Assembly (NCBI GenBank): GCA_937120495.1
Contig: CAKZJW010000030.1
Location: 1 to 64,000 of the forward strand
Reading direction: 5' to 3'
DNA: 64,000 nt
Source of the DNA: an uncultured Oligoflexia bacterium
Lineage (GTDB): Bacteria > Bdellovibrionota > Bacteriovoracia > Bacteriovoracales > Bacteriovoracaceae
A program made the position numbers and the translations under genes. The notes beneath the pieces are model-generated. The model was given only the letters and a program-made list of their open reading frames with translations. It made no database searches and had not been told where the DNA came from. Positions 52,500 to 61,506 of this stretch are shown piece by piece (the stretch's first letter is position 1; the number at the start of each line of letters is the position of its first letter).

Positions 52500-53786
52500 T
52501 TAGACAAAATGAGCTCGATAAAACTCATTTATACTGTTTTGGGTATGACTTTTCATATGAATATTTAGATTAGTGTCTTTTAGATTCTCAGCCAACTCCG
52601 CTATCTCATCCTCACAACTCAATAATCTGCCTGACAAGGTTACTTCCCCACAGTAGAGCTTGCAGCCATAATTTTTTTTATTTTTATATGTATTTATTAG
52701 TGCTGCAATAATAGCTAGATCGAAGTTTTTATCTTTTACTGATTTATCACTTATTATGTTAAGGAAAATATTTGTTTTATCAAATTTTATATTCAAACAA
52801 TTATCAAGAACCATTAAAATTAAATTTAACCTCGAAATATCAAAGTTACATGTACTAATCTTTCCATGATCCGTGTCTTTTGATAAGAGTACTTCCACCT
52901 CTATCGGTGAATTCGTTTCTCTACAATAAGAAAAAAATCTATTATCACCATAATATTTTTTATGATCAAAACTAGTTTCTAACTCGATATTTCCCAATTT
53001 ATTAATATTGAAGTATAGTTTCTTACTGCTACAGCCAAATCTATTTTTTTCCACTGTTAGTATTCTTTTGTTACCACTACCATTTTTTATAAGAAACGAA
53101 ATATCAACAAGATGCTCTAAGGACTTTGGACCAGAAAGACTCCCATCTTTGGTAACTTGACTCAAAATAATAAAAATAAAACCATGAACTTTAGCTAATT
53201 CTAGTAAATCATAGCTAATCTTCTTTATCTGATGACTGCTTCCAGCATAGTTACCAGAGTCTTCATCAAATAAAGCCTGAATTGAATCGACAGCAATAAG
53301 TTTATGCTTACAGTTTTGTAGTTTTTTTCTTATTTCATTCCAATTTCTCGATGCTAGAATATCAAGTTTAGAATTATCGATATCTAGACGCTTTGCTCTT
53401 TGGACAACAGCCTGAGAGGTTTCTTCAGCTGTTATATATAAGACTTCATTCTTTTTTAACAATTCCTTTATAATAAATAATAAAAAACTACTTTTTCCTG
53501 AACCTGGCTCTCCTCCAATAAGAGTTAAAGAACCGTCAGGTAGTCCACCGTTATAAATCGAATCAAATTCTTTTATGTTTGTTTTTAAGAAATTAACTTG
53601 AGATATACTTATATCTCTCGCTGGTTTTATTGAATCTATCTTAAGGTTTTGTTTTGAGCAAGAAGTGACTCTTGTATCAATCTGCTCCAAGCTGTTCCAA
53701 GATTCACATGAATTACATTTTCCCATCCATTGGCCACTTTTATATCCGCAATCCGTACAGACATAGCTTACTTTTGGGCTTGTCAT
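52500..53786 (-). CDS. radA: DNA repair protein RadA (Sms)
   Basis: A RecA-like ATPase/helicase promoting branch migration in recombination. The 428-aa protein (family about 455) has an N-terminal zinc finger CTDC...GKCNSC (C10, C13, C24, C27), Walker A GGEPGSGKSS (91-100), the RadA-specific VEKNRFG (about residue 250) and a C-terminal Lon-protease-like domain, somewhat shortened and divergent. It starts with the TAATG overlap of the ligA stop codon, so ligA and radA are translationally coupled. Confidence 0.94.
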   Translation of the reverse strand: MTSPKVSYVCTDCGYKSGQWMGKCNSCESWNSLEQIDTRVTSCSKQNLKIDSIKPARDISISQVNFLKTNIKEFDSIYNGGLPDGSLTLIGGEPGSGKSSFLLFIIKELLKKNEVLYITAEETSQAVVQRAKRLDIDNSKLDILASRNWNEIRKKLQNCKHKLIAVDSIQALFDEDSGNYAGSSHQIKKISYDLLELAKVHGFIFIILSQVTKDGSLSGPKSLEHLVDISFLIKNGSGNKRILTVEKNRFGCSSKKLYFNINKLGNIELETSFDHKKYYGDNRFFSYCRETNSPIEVEVLLSKDTDHGKISTCNFDISRLNLILMVLDNCLNIKFDKTNIFLNIISDKSVKDKNFDLAIIAALINTYKNKKNYGCKLYCGEVTLSGRLLSCEDEIAELAENLKDTNLNIHMKSHTQNSINEFYRAHFV

Positions 53787-55675
53787 TATTTTTTGATCAT
53801 CTCCAGAAATTGAGTTTCATTAAGAATCTTTATATCTAGTTCTTTAGCTTTTTTAAACTTGGAAGAACTACTTTCAGTGTCATTAGTAATTAGAAAATTG
53901 GTTTTTTTTGTAACTGTACTTACAGCTTCACCACCATTTTCTTTTATAAGTTTTTGTAAATCACTTCGTTTCATAGATAAAGAACCAGTAATACAAAACT
54001 TAAACCCTGCCAGTATAGTTTCTTCGCTAAATTTAATTTTTTCAAAACTAAATCCACTCTTTACTAATTTTTCGATAATTGCTTTTTTGCTATTTATGGA
54101 TTTTATAAACTCTGTAGATGATTTTTCTGCAAAAGATTCAACAGTGCAAAGCTCTTCCACAGTCAAAGATAGTATTTTCTCTAAACTATCAAATCCAGAT
54201 TTTACAATTTTTTCACATTTATTATATGCACCACCAGAGATACCCAATGCCGCCAAGAAAGTTATAAGGTCTGCATTTTTACTGCCTTTAATATTAGTTA
54301 TAATCTTGTTTGCTAACTTATCTTTAACCTTGTCGAGCTCTAATAATTTTTTTTCAGAAAGATCATACAATGAAGGAATATCCGTAACAAAACCCGCTCG
54401 TATAAGCTCATCAAGCCTTTTACCGCTAAGATCATCTATTCCGATTTTTTGTATGAAGTTTAAAATTTCATCTTTTATTTTTCCTGGACATAAAGAATTA
54501 TCACAAATTAATCTTATATCTTCTTCTCGAACAATTTCATCACATGAGGGACAATTTTCGGGTCTTGAGAATTTATTTGCTGAGCTCTCTTTTACACTTA
54601 AAAATTTAGGAATAACTTCACCTGATCTTACAACTTCAATTATATCATCTTTTTTTAAGCTAAATTGTTTAACCATTCCATAGTTATGTAAGGTTACTCT
54701 TGAAACCATTGCTCCACTTAATTCTACTGGCTCTATGTTTGCTACAGGAGTTAAATAGCCGTTACGTGATACTTGCCAAGAGATAGAGCTTATTTTTGCA
54801 AACTTTGTTTCCCCTTGAAATTTAAAAGCCATTTTATATCGTGGATGATGAGCTGTTTCTCCAAGCTCTGAATGAAGAGCTATATTATTATAAGTAAAAA
54901 CCATTCCATCTATTAAATAATCACCATTTGCCATAAAGTCTTTAGCTTCAGATAACCTCTCCTTAAAATCCTTTTCAGTTCTATTCAGATGATATGCTGG
55001 TACTTTAAATTTTTTAGATTCTAAAAGTTTAAATTTTTCTTCTTCTGTTTTTAAATTATTCTCATCACTTATCAACTCAAAAGCTTGAAAGCTTAAGAAA
55101 CGACTCAGTTCTATATTCTCTTTCCTACCCAAAAGTCCTGCTACAATATTTCGTTTTGATGTCGGTGTTTCTAAATTAAGATTTTTCATTTCCTCACAGA
55201 GTTTTAAGAAGTTATCTTCACAGCAATATACTTCACCTCGTATTTCAACCTTAGATTTGTAACCTCTTAATTTCTTTGGAATGTTTTCGATGCACAAGAT
55301 CTTATTGAGAATGTTTTCACCAAAACGGCCATCTCCACGTGTCTTTGCAATTTCTAGTTTTTCATTTTCATAAATTAATGAACAACTTGATCCATCAATT
55401 TTAAATGTACTAATGACTTCTTCAGTATTCGCCCAAGCAGACAAGTCTTCAAATTTATATGTTTTATTTAGTGAAAGCATTTTTTTATCATGTTCAATTT
55501 TATCTGAACTCAATACAACTGTACCTACAAGATCAAGAATAGAATTATTTGGATCTAGTTTTCTTAATTCATCTTCTATTTTATCGTATTCTTCATCTGA
55601 TATTTCTGCTTTACCCTGATAATAAAGACTTTTGTGCTTTACGAGCTCTAATTCTAACTCTTTAATTTTTTCCAT
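53786..55675 (-). CDS. ligA: NAD+-dependent DNA ligase
   Basis: Seals nicks using NAD+. The 629-aa protein (family about 670) has the Ia-like N terminus, the adenylated lysine K92 in FKIDGSS, TRGDGRFGEN, an OB fold with NGYLTPVANIEPVELSGAMVSRVTLHN, a zinc finger (CPSC...CDNSLC), helix-hairpin-helix repeats and a C-terminal BRCT domain (about 555-629). KIDG instead of K-V/L-DG, and RNGYLTP instead of the usual GRTG-LTP, are divergent. A 274-codon open frame on the opposite strand is a shadow. Coupled by TAATG to both neighbours. Confidence 0.95.
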   Translation of the reverse strand: MEKIKELELELVKHKSLYYQGKAEISDEEYDKIEDELRKLDPNNSILDLVGTVVLSSDKIEHDKKMLSLNKTYKFEDLSAWANTEEVISTFKIDGSSCSLIYENEKLEIAKTRGDGRFGENILNKILCIENIPKKLRGYKSKVEIRGEVYCCEDNFLKLCEEMKNLNLETPTSKRNIVAGLLGRKENIELSRFLSFQAFELISDENNLKTEEEKFKLLESKKFKVPAYHLNRTEKDFKERLSEAKDFMANGDYLIDGMVFTYNNIALHSELGETAHHPRYKMAFKFQGETKFAKISSISWQVSRNGYLTPVANIEPVELSGAMVSRVTLHNYGMVKQFSLKKDDIIEVVRSGEVIPKFLSVKESSANKFSRPENCPSCDEIVREEDIRLICDNSLCPGKIKDEILNFIQKIGIDDLSGKRLDELIRAGFVTDIPSLYDLSEKKLLELDKVKDKLANKIITNIKGSKNADLITFLAALGISGGAYNKCEKIVKSGFDSLEKILSLTVEELCTVESFAEKSSTEFIKSINSKKAIIEKLVKSGFSFEKIKFSEETILAGFKFCITGSLSMKRSDLQKLIKENGGEAVSTVTKKTNFLITNDTESSSSKFKKAKELDIKILNETQFLEMIKK

Positions 55676-57012
55676 TATAATCCAAATTTATTATTATATT
55701 CTTTAAGTTTAATTTTTACTGTTTTAGCTAGATAGATAGTTGCAATTAAATTTGGTACGGCCATAAGTGCATAAGCAATATCAATTAAATTTACAACGTC
55801 ATTCATTTTTATCATAGCACCAATAGCAATCGATGCTGAGTAATAGGCGATAAACATTTTTTGGCCAAAGAATTTTTTATCTCTAAAGATAAATCCCCAA
55901 CACTTTTGACAGTAATTTGCCATTCCAACCATTGTGGAGAATGAAAATAATAAAATAATAATACCCAAAGCATGAGCTCCGAAATCACCAAGTTGAGAGC
56001 GAAAAGCATGGGTTGTTAAATTTATACCGTTAAGGTTTTGTGATAAATCTGTTGAAACTAATATCGTTAGAGCGGTTAATGTACAAACAAGGATTGTATC
56101 AACAAATGGTCCAAGCATTGCGACATACCCTTCAGAAATTGGCTCTGATGTTCTTACATTACCATGTGCCATTGGAGCCGTACCGATCCCTGCTTCATTA
56201 GAAAACGCTGCTCTTTTAAAGCCTGTTTTTAAAATATGTAAAACTCCATATCCTAACACACCACCACCAATAGCTTCACCCGTTAACGCCTGTGAGAATA
56301 TATTCAAAAATATAGTAGGTATCTTTTCAATGTTCATAATCAAAATAATAAAACAAAGCAAAACATATAAAACACTCATTAATGGAACAACACTTGAGGT
56401 AAAATTTGTAATTCGTTTTAACCCACCGTGGAGTATATAAATTGTTATGAGACAAAAGAATCCACCCGTAAAATAATTTGGTATTGAATACGTTGAAGAA
56501 ACAAAATGAGAGAGTTGGTTTATTTGAAATAGAGCCAGTGTTCCAACAACTCCAAATATAGCAAACAAATATCCTAGAAATCTATATTTACTTGGGAGTG
56601 CATTCTCAATTACATACATTGGTCCACCTTGGACCTCTCCATTTGAATCAACTCCCCTATACATAACAGCTAAAGAGCATTCAAAGAACTTAGTATTCAT
56701 TCCCATAAAAGCCGCAACCCACATCCATAATATCGCTCCGGGACCACCTTGGTAAATTGCAATTGCAACACCAGAGATATTTCCAAGTCCAATCGTTGCA
56801 GCAAGAGCATTACACAGTGCTTGAAAATGTGTTATTTGACCTTCAGAATGAACTTCATCTTTTTTCGAGAAAACCAATTTGATGGCGTGCTTAAAACCTC
56901 TTAAGGGAATAAGCTTCGAATGATAAATTAGTATTAGGTTTGCACCTATTAGAAGAACAAGAAGGGGTAAGCCCCATACAAAACTTGCGACATCAGCTAG
57001 TAATTGACTCAT
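55675..57012 (-). CDS. AGCS-family sodium:alanine/glycine symporter
   Basis: A 445-aa inner-membrane transporter with about 10-11 helices. The family signatures are CNALAATIGLGNISGVAIAIYQGGPGA (about 67-93, substrate and Na+ site) and later FKRAAFSNEAGIGTAPMAHG (about 262-281). It imports small neutral amino acids with Na+, apt for a marine organism feeding on protein. It sits between the outer-membrane protein gene and ligA, coupled to both by single-base TAATG overlaps. Confidence 0.93.
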   Translation of the reverse strand: MSQLLADVASFVWGLPLLVLLIGANLILIYHSKLIPLRGFKHAIKLVFSKKDEVHSEGQITHFQALCNALAATIGLGNISGVAIAIYQGGPGAILWMWVAAFMGMNTKFFECSLAVMYRGVDSNGEVQGGPMYVIENALPSKYRFLGYLFAIFGVVGTLALFQINQLSHFVSSTYSIPNYFTGGFFCLITIYILHGGLKRITNFTSSVVPLMSVLYVLLCFIILIMNIEKIPTIFLNIFSQALTGEAIGGGVLGYGVLHILKTGFKRAAFSNEAGIGTAPMAHGNVRTSEPISEGYVAMLGPFVDTILVCTLTALTILVSTDLSQNLNGINLTTHAFRSQLGDFGAHALGIIILLFSFSTMVGMANYCQKCWGFIFRDKKFFGQKMFIAYYSASIAIGAMIKMNDVVNLIDIAYALMAVPNLIATIYLAKTVKIKLKEYNNKFGL

Positions 57013-58475
57013 TAAAAGCTAAACAATGCGCCAATACTAAGCATTGTATCTCTATAAGTTACTTCAGATATGCTTCCCTTAGTTTTTGCTGAATTATTTG
57101 TTACCTCTATAGCTCCGTTGAGAGTTACTGTCGGTGCGTGTTTATATTCAGCTCCAAGTTTAAAATTCAAGGAAGAAGAGTTTTCTTCAGATCCAAAAAT
57201 ATCATCTTCATCTTTAAACTTTGAGAAAGGAATTATTTCTCCATGAGCAATTATTCTAAATCCTCTTTCTAACGGCATACTACCGCCAATACCAATCATA
57301 AGACCTGAAATACTATTTGCACCAAAGCCATCAACGTCACTTCTTTCAATGTCATAAGAATAACTTGCGTAACCTGCATAGAGATCAACTTGTGGTCCAA
57401 AGAAAAAGCCCATTGGTAAATATTTATAGCCACCTGCAATTTTTAAAGTACCATTACTAATATTTGCTGAGTCTAAATCTGGATCTCCAGATTCTTTACT
57501 CAAACTACCAATGCTTCTTGAAAATTCACCCTTAACAAAATATTTTCTTGTTAACCACAATTCACCGTTTACAGCAACACCATAAGTTAGACCTGTTAGT
57601 TTAACAGACCCCGCCTTTGGAGATGTACCAACCGAGCTTGATCCAAGTTTAAAGTTAACACTTAACTTTCCAAGTTTTCCAAATTGATTTTTATTTGTTT
57701 CCGAAAATTTTCCTTTTCCATCTAGGTTCGGACTAAGTAGTGGCTTTAGTTTAACCCAATCTCCGGCTCTAAGTTTTTGTCTCGATGCATATACCTTAAC
57801 AATTCCCAAAGCTTGCTTTTCCGAAACATTAAAAATTTTCCCATCAGCTAAACTCTCAGTATTCCACTCAACAACTGTATTTAATAACTTATGTCTTCTT
57901 CTTGACCTGAACCGGATTATTTCAAAGTTCTGTCCTATGCCTTGTTTTTTATTGCCAGCAATTTTAAAAGTTAATTGATCCCCTAAAACACCTAGAACCT
58001 GACCATCATACGGAATACTTCTTTCATATGTTTCAAACCAAGAAATTAACTTCCTAGAAACAGATTCAACTGTTGGTGAATCGATAACTGATTTTTCTTT
58101 TAAGAATAAATCAATTCCATTTTCACCCAATACCTCTAATTGAATTTCTGCTTTATTAACTAAGAACTTCATTTCAATTCTAAAGATAGAACCAACTTTA
58201 AGTTTATTAACAACTGTCCTAACAACTTTTGGATCTTTAAGATGTTCACTTAATCTTTCTCTATATCTACTGAAAATTCCTAAAAGTGGTGCTGTTGTTT
58301 TATAATCACACCAATTAGCATCTTTCAAATACTCCTCAAGTCTTTCATAAACTCTATAGCCAAGAGCATGCCCAACAGTATCAGTCACAGGAAGAAGTGT
58401 GCAATCTCGCATACTAAATCTTTCAGCAAAGACACTCGTTGATAAAACAAAAATTAAAATCGATAATAGTTTCAT
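57012..58475 (-). CDS. Outer-membrane protein with FlgT/CsgG-like periplasmic part and C-terminal barrel
   Basis: A 487-aa exported protein (signal peptide to about 17). Residues 20-165 resemble the nucleotide-independent, CsgG/FlgT-like fold (a GYRVYERLEEYLKDANWCDYK... segment and a long helix with strands). Residues about 170-265 form a beta-domain (DGQVLGVLGDQLTFKIAG...GIVKVYASRQKLRAGDWVKL), typical of FlgT-like C-terminal parts. Residues 285-487 are membrane-barrel strands ending in SIGALFSF. The role is unknown; it is encoded after the HTH regulator and coupled to it and to the symporter. Confidence 0.68.
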   Translation of the reverse strand: MKLLSILIFVLSTSVFAERFSMRDCTLLPVTDTVGHALGYRVYERLEEYLKDANWCDYKTTAPLLGIFSRYRERLSEHLKDPKVVRTVVNKLKVGSIFRIEMKFLVNKAEIQLEVLGENGIDLFLKEKSVIDSPTVESVSRKLISWFETYERSIPYDGQVLGVLGDQLTFKIAGNKKQGIGQNFEIIRFRSRRRHKLLNTVVEWNTESLADGKIFNVSEKQALGIVKVYASRQKLRAGDWVKLKPLLSPNLDGKGKFSETNKNQFGKLGKLSVNFKLGSSSVGTSPKAGSVKLTGLTYGVAVNGELWLTRKYFVKGEFSRSIGSLSKESGDPDLDSANISNGTLKIAGGYKYLPMGFFFGPQVDLYAGYASYSYDIERSDVDGFGANSISGLMIGIGGSMPLERGFRIIAHGEIIPFSKFKDEDDIFGSEENSSSLNFKLGAEYKHAPTVTLNGAIEVTNNSAKTKGSISEVTYRDTMLSIGALFSF

Positions 58476-58789
58476 TATAGCTCGTTAGGTAGTGTTGGTA
58501 ATTGAGGCTCTTGTTTAGATTCATAAATAGTAATTAGCATTTTTACTTCGCTAAGTTCTTCATTAAGAAATCTATTTTCTTTCTTTAATCTTTCATTTTC
58601 AAGTTGAAGCTCTAAAGTTCTTCTCTCTAAAGTTGTAATTTCATCTTCAAAGTTTTTAACAAAGATATAATACTTTCCAGCATCTTCTTTGAACTTAACT
58701 CTATTCGCTTTTATATAGCGTCTTATAGTTGAAATTGATTTTTTCTTATAAGCCGCAAATTCTAATACGCTTAACCATTTACCTTCCAT
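58475..58789 (-). CDS. HTH (MerR/excisionase-like) regulator with coiled coil
   Basis: A 104-aa protein. Residues 1-48 (WLSVLEFAAYKKKSISTIRRYIKANRVKFKED) are a winged-helix DNA-binding domain of the MerR/excisionase type. Residues 50-93 are a leucine-rich coiled coil (LERRTLELQLENERLKKE) for dimerisation; the tail is Pro-rich. It heads the operon down to radA. The 130-base upstream region carries palindromes overlapping its promoter, suggesting autoregulation. AAGG ribosome site. Confidence 0.75.
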   Translation of the reverse strand: MEGKWLSVLEFAAYKKKSISTIRRYIKANRVKFKEDAGKYYIFVKNFEDEITTLERRTLELQLENERLKKENRFLNEELSEVKMLITIYESKQEPQLPTLPNEL

Positions 58790-58820
58790 AGCAAATAACC
58801 TTCTTTTTTAATCAGTTAAT

Positions 58821-58889
58821 GAGAACAGTTCTCTATATATAATAGAGAATTAGTTTTAAATTCGCAAAATCAAAGTTTATAAGTTCTCT
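58821..58889. promoter_or_regulatory. Palindromic operator-like region between HTH regulator and patatin genes
   Basis: GAGAACAGTTCTC (58821-58833) is a palindrome, and TTCTCTAT (58829-58836) is the exact reverse complement of ATAGAGAA (58842-58849). AGTTCTCT recurs at 58882-58889. The half-site GTTCTC/GAGAAC therefore appears several times around the two divergent promoters. It is a probable binding site of the adjacent HTH regulator. Confidence 0.55.
58839..58867 (-). promoter_or_regulatory. Promoter of the HTH-OMP-AGCS-ligA-radA operon
   Basis: On the minus strand TTGCGA is followed after 17 bases by TATTAT, about 50 bases upstream of the regulator ATG. The -10 overlaps the inverted repeat TTCTCTAT/ATAGAGAA, so a bound protein would block it. 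Confidence 0.5.
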
Positions 58890-58906
58890 TTCAGGCGTCG
58901 CTACAT

Positions 58907-58912
58907 TATACT
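58907..58912 (+). promoter_or_regulatory. Candidate -10 of the patatin gene (leaderless)
   Basis: TATACT ends 7 bases before the patatin ATG at 58920, so a transcript would begin at the start codon. No Shine-Dalgarno is visible. The upstream AGTTCTCT half-site falls at the -35 position, where it could serve regulation. Confidence 0.35.
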
Positions 58913-58919
58913 TTATTTC

Positions 58920-60113
58920 ATGAGTGAAACGAATTTATCCGAATTTAAGAACAAGAAAACCGCACTAGTTTTGTCAGGTGGAGTTGTAAAGGCTGCGTCA
59001 TGGCACCTTGGTGTTGCTCTTGCCCTTGAAGAGTTGGGTTTTACTCTAAAAAGTAATAAAAATACAACTGAAGATCAATTTAACATATCAAGATCGCTTG
59101 AGATTAGTACATATGTCGGCTCATCAGCCGGTGCAATGATTTGTATATTCCTTGCTGCTGGCTTTGCACCACAAGAAATCATAAATGGTGTCCTTGGCCT
59201 AAAAAGTTCAAGGATGAAAAAGTTAAGCTACAAACATATGTTTCATTTAAATAAGAGTATTATCAAGCCTACCAAAAATAGTTTATACCACCCACTTGAT
59301 GAGTATCCGCCACTAATTAGAAATATTATTAAACCCTTTTCTAATTTTTCAGGCTTTTTCTCAACTGAAGGAGTAAGAAAGTATTTAATTGATAATATTC
59401 TTGAAGTAGATAGCTTTGAAGAGTTTGTTCCAGATCTTTTTATTGTCGGTACACAACTAGATCATTCTAGAAAAGTTATTTTTGGAAAATATAATTATCC
59501 AAATCCCTCTCACGACTCCACTGCTTGTTACTATACTGGAACTTCTGTCTCTAATGCGGCTGCAGCTAGTATGTCGGTTCCACCATTCTATACACCCTAT
59601 CCAATAAAAAATCCTATCACCGGTGATATCGATTACTATATTGACGGAGAAATTAGAGAGACATTATCTACGCACGTAGCTGAAGATAATGATTGCGATA
59701 TTATCATAAGTTCTTGGACACATACGCCTTATCATTATTTTGATGAAGTTGGTTCCCTTGCAAACTATGGTTTACCGCATATAGCAATTCAGTCTATTTA
59801 CTTAATGATACAAAAAAAGATTGTTGCCTCTAGAGCAAAACGAGCTACTGCTATTGATATAATGGATACGGTATCTGATTATATGAAAAGTGAAAAATTT
59901 AGTACAAAACACACCCGAGATATTTTAAGTATTCTTGAGAGAAAATTAAACATAAAGAAAAATGTAAAATTAATTGATATCTACCCAGACCATCAAGACT
60001 ATAAGTTATTCTTTGGTAATTCATTTTCTTTAAATCCAAAAGTTGCTGCACACACAGTTAAAGCCGGTTACAAGAAGGCCATGCAGGTATTGAGTCAACC
60101 AGAGTTTCTATGA
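58920..60113 (+). CDS. Patatin-like phospholipase
   Basis: A 397-aa lipid acyl hydrolase. The oxyanion motif LSGGVVKAASWHLG (about 18-31) precedes the nucleophile elbow GSSAG with Ser69; the dyad aspartate is in YIDGE (about residue 241). In place of the typical DG-G/A is DGE, a minor variant. No signal peptide is seen, so it acts in the cytoplasm or is exported by another route. It overlaps the MltD-like transglycosylase by 4 bases (ATGA). Release of fatty acids could feed the acyl-CoA dehydrogenase. Confidence 0.88.
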   Translation: MSETNLSEFKNKKTALVLSGGVVKAASWHLGVALALEELGFTLKSNKNTTEDQFNISRSLEISTYVGSSAGAMICIFLAAGFAPQEIINGVLGLKSSRMKKLSYKHMFHLNKSIIKPTKNSLYHPLDEYPPLIRNIIKPFSNFSGFFSTEGVRKYLIDNILEVDSFEEFVPDLFIVGTQLDHSRKVIFGKYNYPNPSHDSTACYYTGTSVSNAAAASMSVPPFYTPYPIKNPITGDIDYYIDGEIRETLSTHVAEDNDCDIIISSWTHTPYHYFDEVGSLANYGLPHIAIQSIYLMIQKKIVASRAKRATAIDIMDTVSDYMKSEKFSTKHTRDILSILERKLNIKKNVKLIDIYPDHQDYKLFFGNSFSLNPKVAAHTVKAGYKKAMQVLSQPEFL

Positions 60114-61498
60114 GATTAATTTTATTTACTGCTATTTTTCTAATTTCTACAAGTTGGATTAACCCGGATCAATTCAAAAGCTACAGTATTGAGCTTGAAC
60201 AAAAGCTCTACGACAATACTTTGAATAAAAATTTCATAAAGGGTGTCGGAGCCCTAGACGATAAGCTTGTTAAAAATATTTTGAATGATTATAAAAACAT
60301 CATTAATAAAGATTTTAAAATTTCAAAATATTTTAAAACACGTGTTAATTTTTGGTTTCACGTTTACACTCAGTATTCTTCAGATCAAGTAATTATTCAC
60401 GATAAAGAAAACCTCGCTCTAATTTACAATATAATTGATTTTAAAGAGATTAATAAATCAAAGCTTAACAAGTACGTTAAGTCTAAGCTACAAACACAAC
60501 TATCACTTGAGTACACAAGAAAATTAAAAAAATCCTTCAAACGATTTGGAAAATCTCTCGCAAAGCTTTCGAAAGATGAAAAACAACTACTAAACAAACT
60601 CAAGAAGACGTTTAAAATACCAAGAAATAGAAAAAAGAGAATTCGTCTCTTTAAAAATCTTTCTGCAAATTTAAGGACACAAACAGGTCAAAGAGATATG
60701 ATTCAAAAAGGTGTCATTCGCTCTATTCCTTACTTTCCCTATTTAGAAGAAAAAATAAAACTCTATAGACTGCCTCATGAATTACTTGCAATTCCATTTT
60801 TAGAGTCATCTTTCAATCCATTCGCTTATTCAAAAGTAGGTGCTGCTGGTGCCTGGCAGTTCATGCCTTATATTGCTAGTCTTTTTATGCCCAAAAGATC
60901 AAATCATCTGGATCATAGATTGAATATTTTTACTTCTAGTATTTCTGCTTTTCATCTTTTAAGAGAGAATAGAATGATTTTAAAAAGATGGGATCTCGCC
61001 GTAACTGCTTACAACTCAGGAACAAAACATCTTTTAAAAGCAAAAAAGAAACTTAAAAGGAAAAAAAGAAAGTTTACCTTAGAAAATGTTTTAAGATCAT
61101 ATGATCACGCACATCTGGGATTTGCTTCTAAAAACTTTTATTCTGAATTTTTAGCTTTAGTTTATGTTTTAGCTTACAAAGATAAAATTTATCCACTTAA
61201 AGGATACTCAAAAGAAAAACATAAATTTAAAACCAGTAAGCTTAATTTCTATCTTACAAAATGCTCTATAAGGCCTAGAAAAATTGAAAAACTTCTCAAG
61301 AAGCTTAGCCCCAATCACAATTTATTAAATAGACAATTTAGAAGTAAAAATCGAATCTTCAGACGTGGTTCAATTATAGTTTCAGACGTAACTCTTACTA
61401 AAAGGAAGTATAAAAAGGTTCCGGATTCTATTATGAAAAAATATAAGCCCAAATACTGGGTTAGAAAACTTAGAATGAAAAAGTGTGGAAAGATTTAG
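60110..61498 (+). CDS. MltD-like membrane-bound/secreted lytic transglycosylase
   Basis: A 462-aa exported protein with an N-terminal signal (about 1-16). A Lys-rich helical N-terminal region leads to an SLT-like domain: LPHELLAIPFLESSFNPFAYSKVGAAGAWQFMP (about 221-253) with catalytic Glu232, then LAVTAYNSGTKHLL. The ESSFNP-x-A-x-S-x-x-GA-x-G-x-WQFMP is the MltD family signature. No LysM repeats are present, unlike Escherichia coli MltD; the C terminus is very basic. Coupled to the patatin gene by ATGA: a phospholipase and a wall hydrolase in one operon. Confidence 0.9.
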   Translation: MRLILFTAIFLISTSWINPDQFKSYSIELEQKLYDNTLNKNFIKGVGALDDKLVKNILNDYKNIINKDFKISKYFKTRVNFWFHVYTQYSSDQVIIHDKENLALIYNIIDFKEINKSKLNKYVKSKLQTQLSLEYTRKLKKSFKRFGKSLAKLSKDEKQLLNKLKKTFKIPRNRKKRIRLFKNLSANLRTQTGQRDMIQKGVIRSIPYFPYLEEKIKLYRLPHELLAIPFLESSFNPFAYSKVGAAGAWQFMPYIASLFMPKRSNHLDHRLNIFTSSISAFHLLRENRMILKRWDLAVTAYNSGTKHLLKAKKKLKRKKRKFTLENVLRSYDHAHLGFASKNFYSEFLALVYVLAYKDKIYPLKGYSKEKHKFKTSKLNFYLTKCSIRPRKIEKLLKKLSPNHNLLNRQFRSKNRIFRRGSIIVSDVTLTKRKYKKVPDSIMKKYKPKYWVRKLRMKKCGKI

Positions 61499-61506
61499 TT
61501 AGAGCA

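Noticed and set aside
53859..54683. 274-codon open frame antisense to ligA
   Set aside because: It lies wholly within a well-supported ligA, has a low-complexity Ser/Leu/Phe composition typical of the reverse strand of AT-rich Lys/Glu-rich genes, and has no ribosome site or motif.
53786..55675. ligA as a degenerate or pseudo-ligase because of its divergent motifs
   Set aside because: The catalytic lysine, zinc finger, helix-hairpin-helix region and BRCT domain are all present and the frame is intact; the differences look like lineage divergence.
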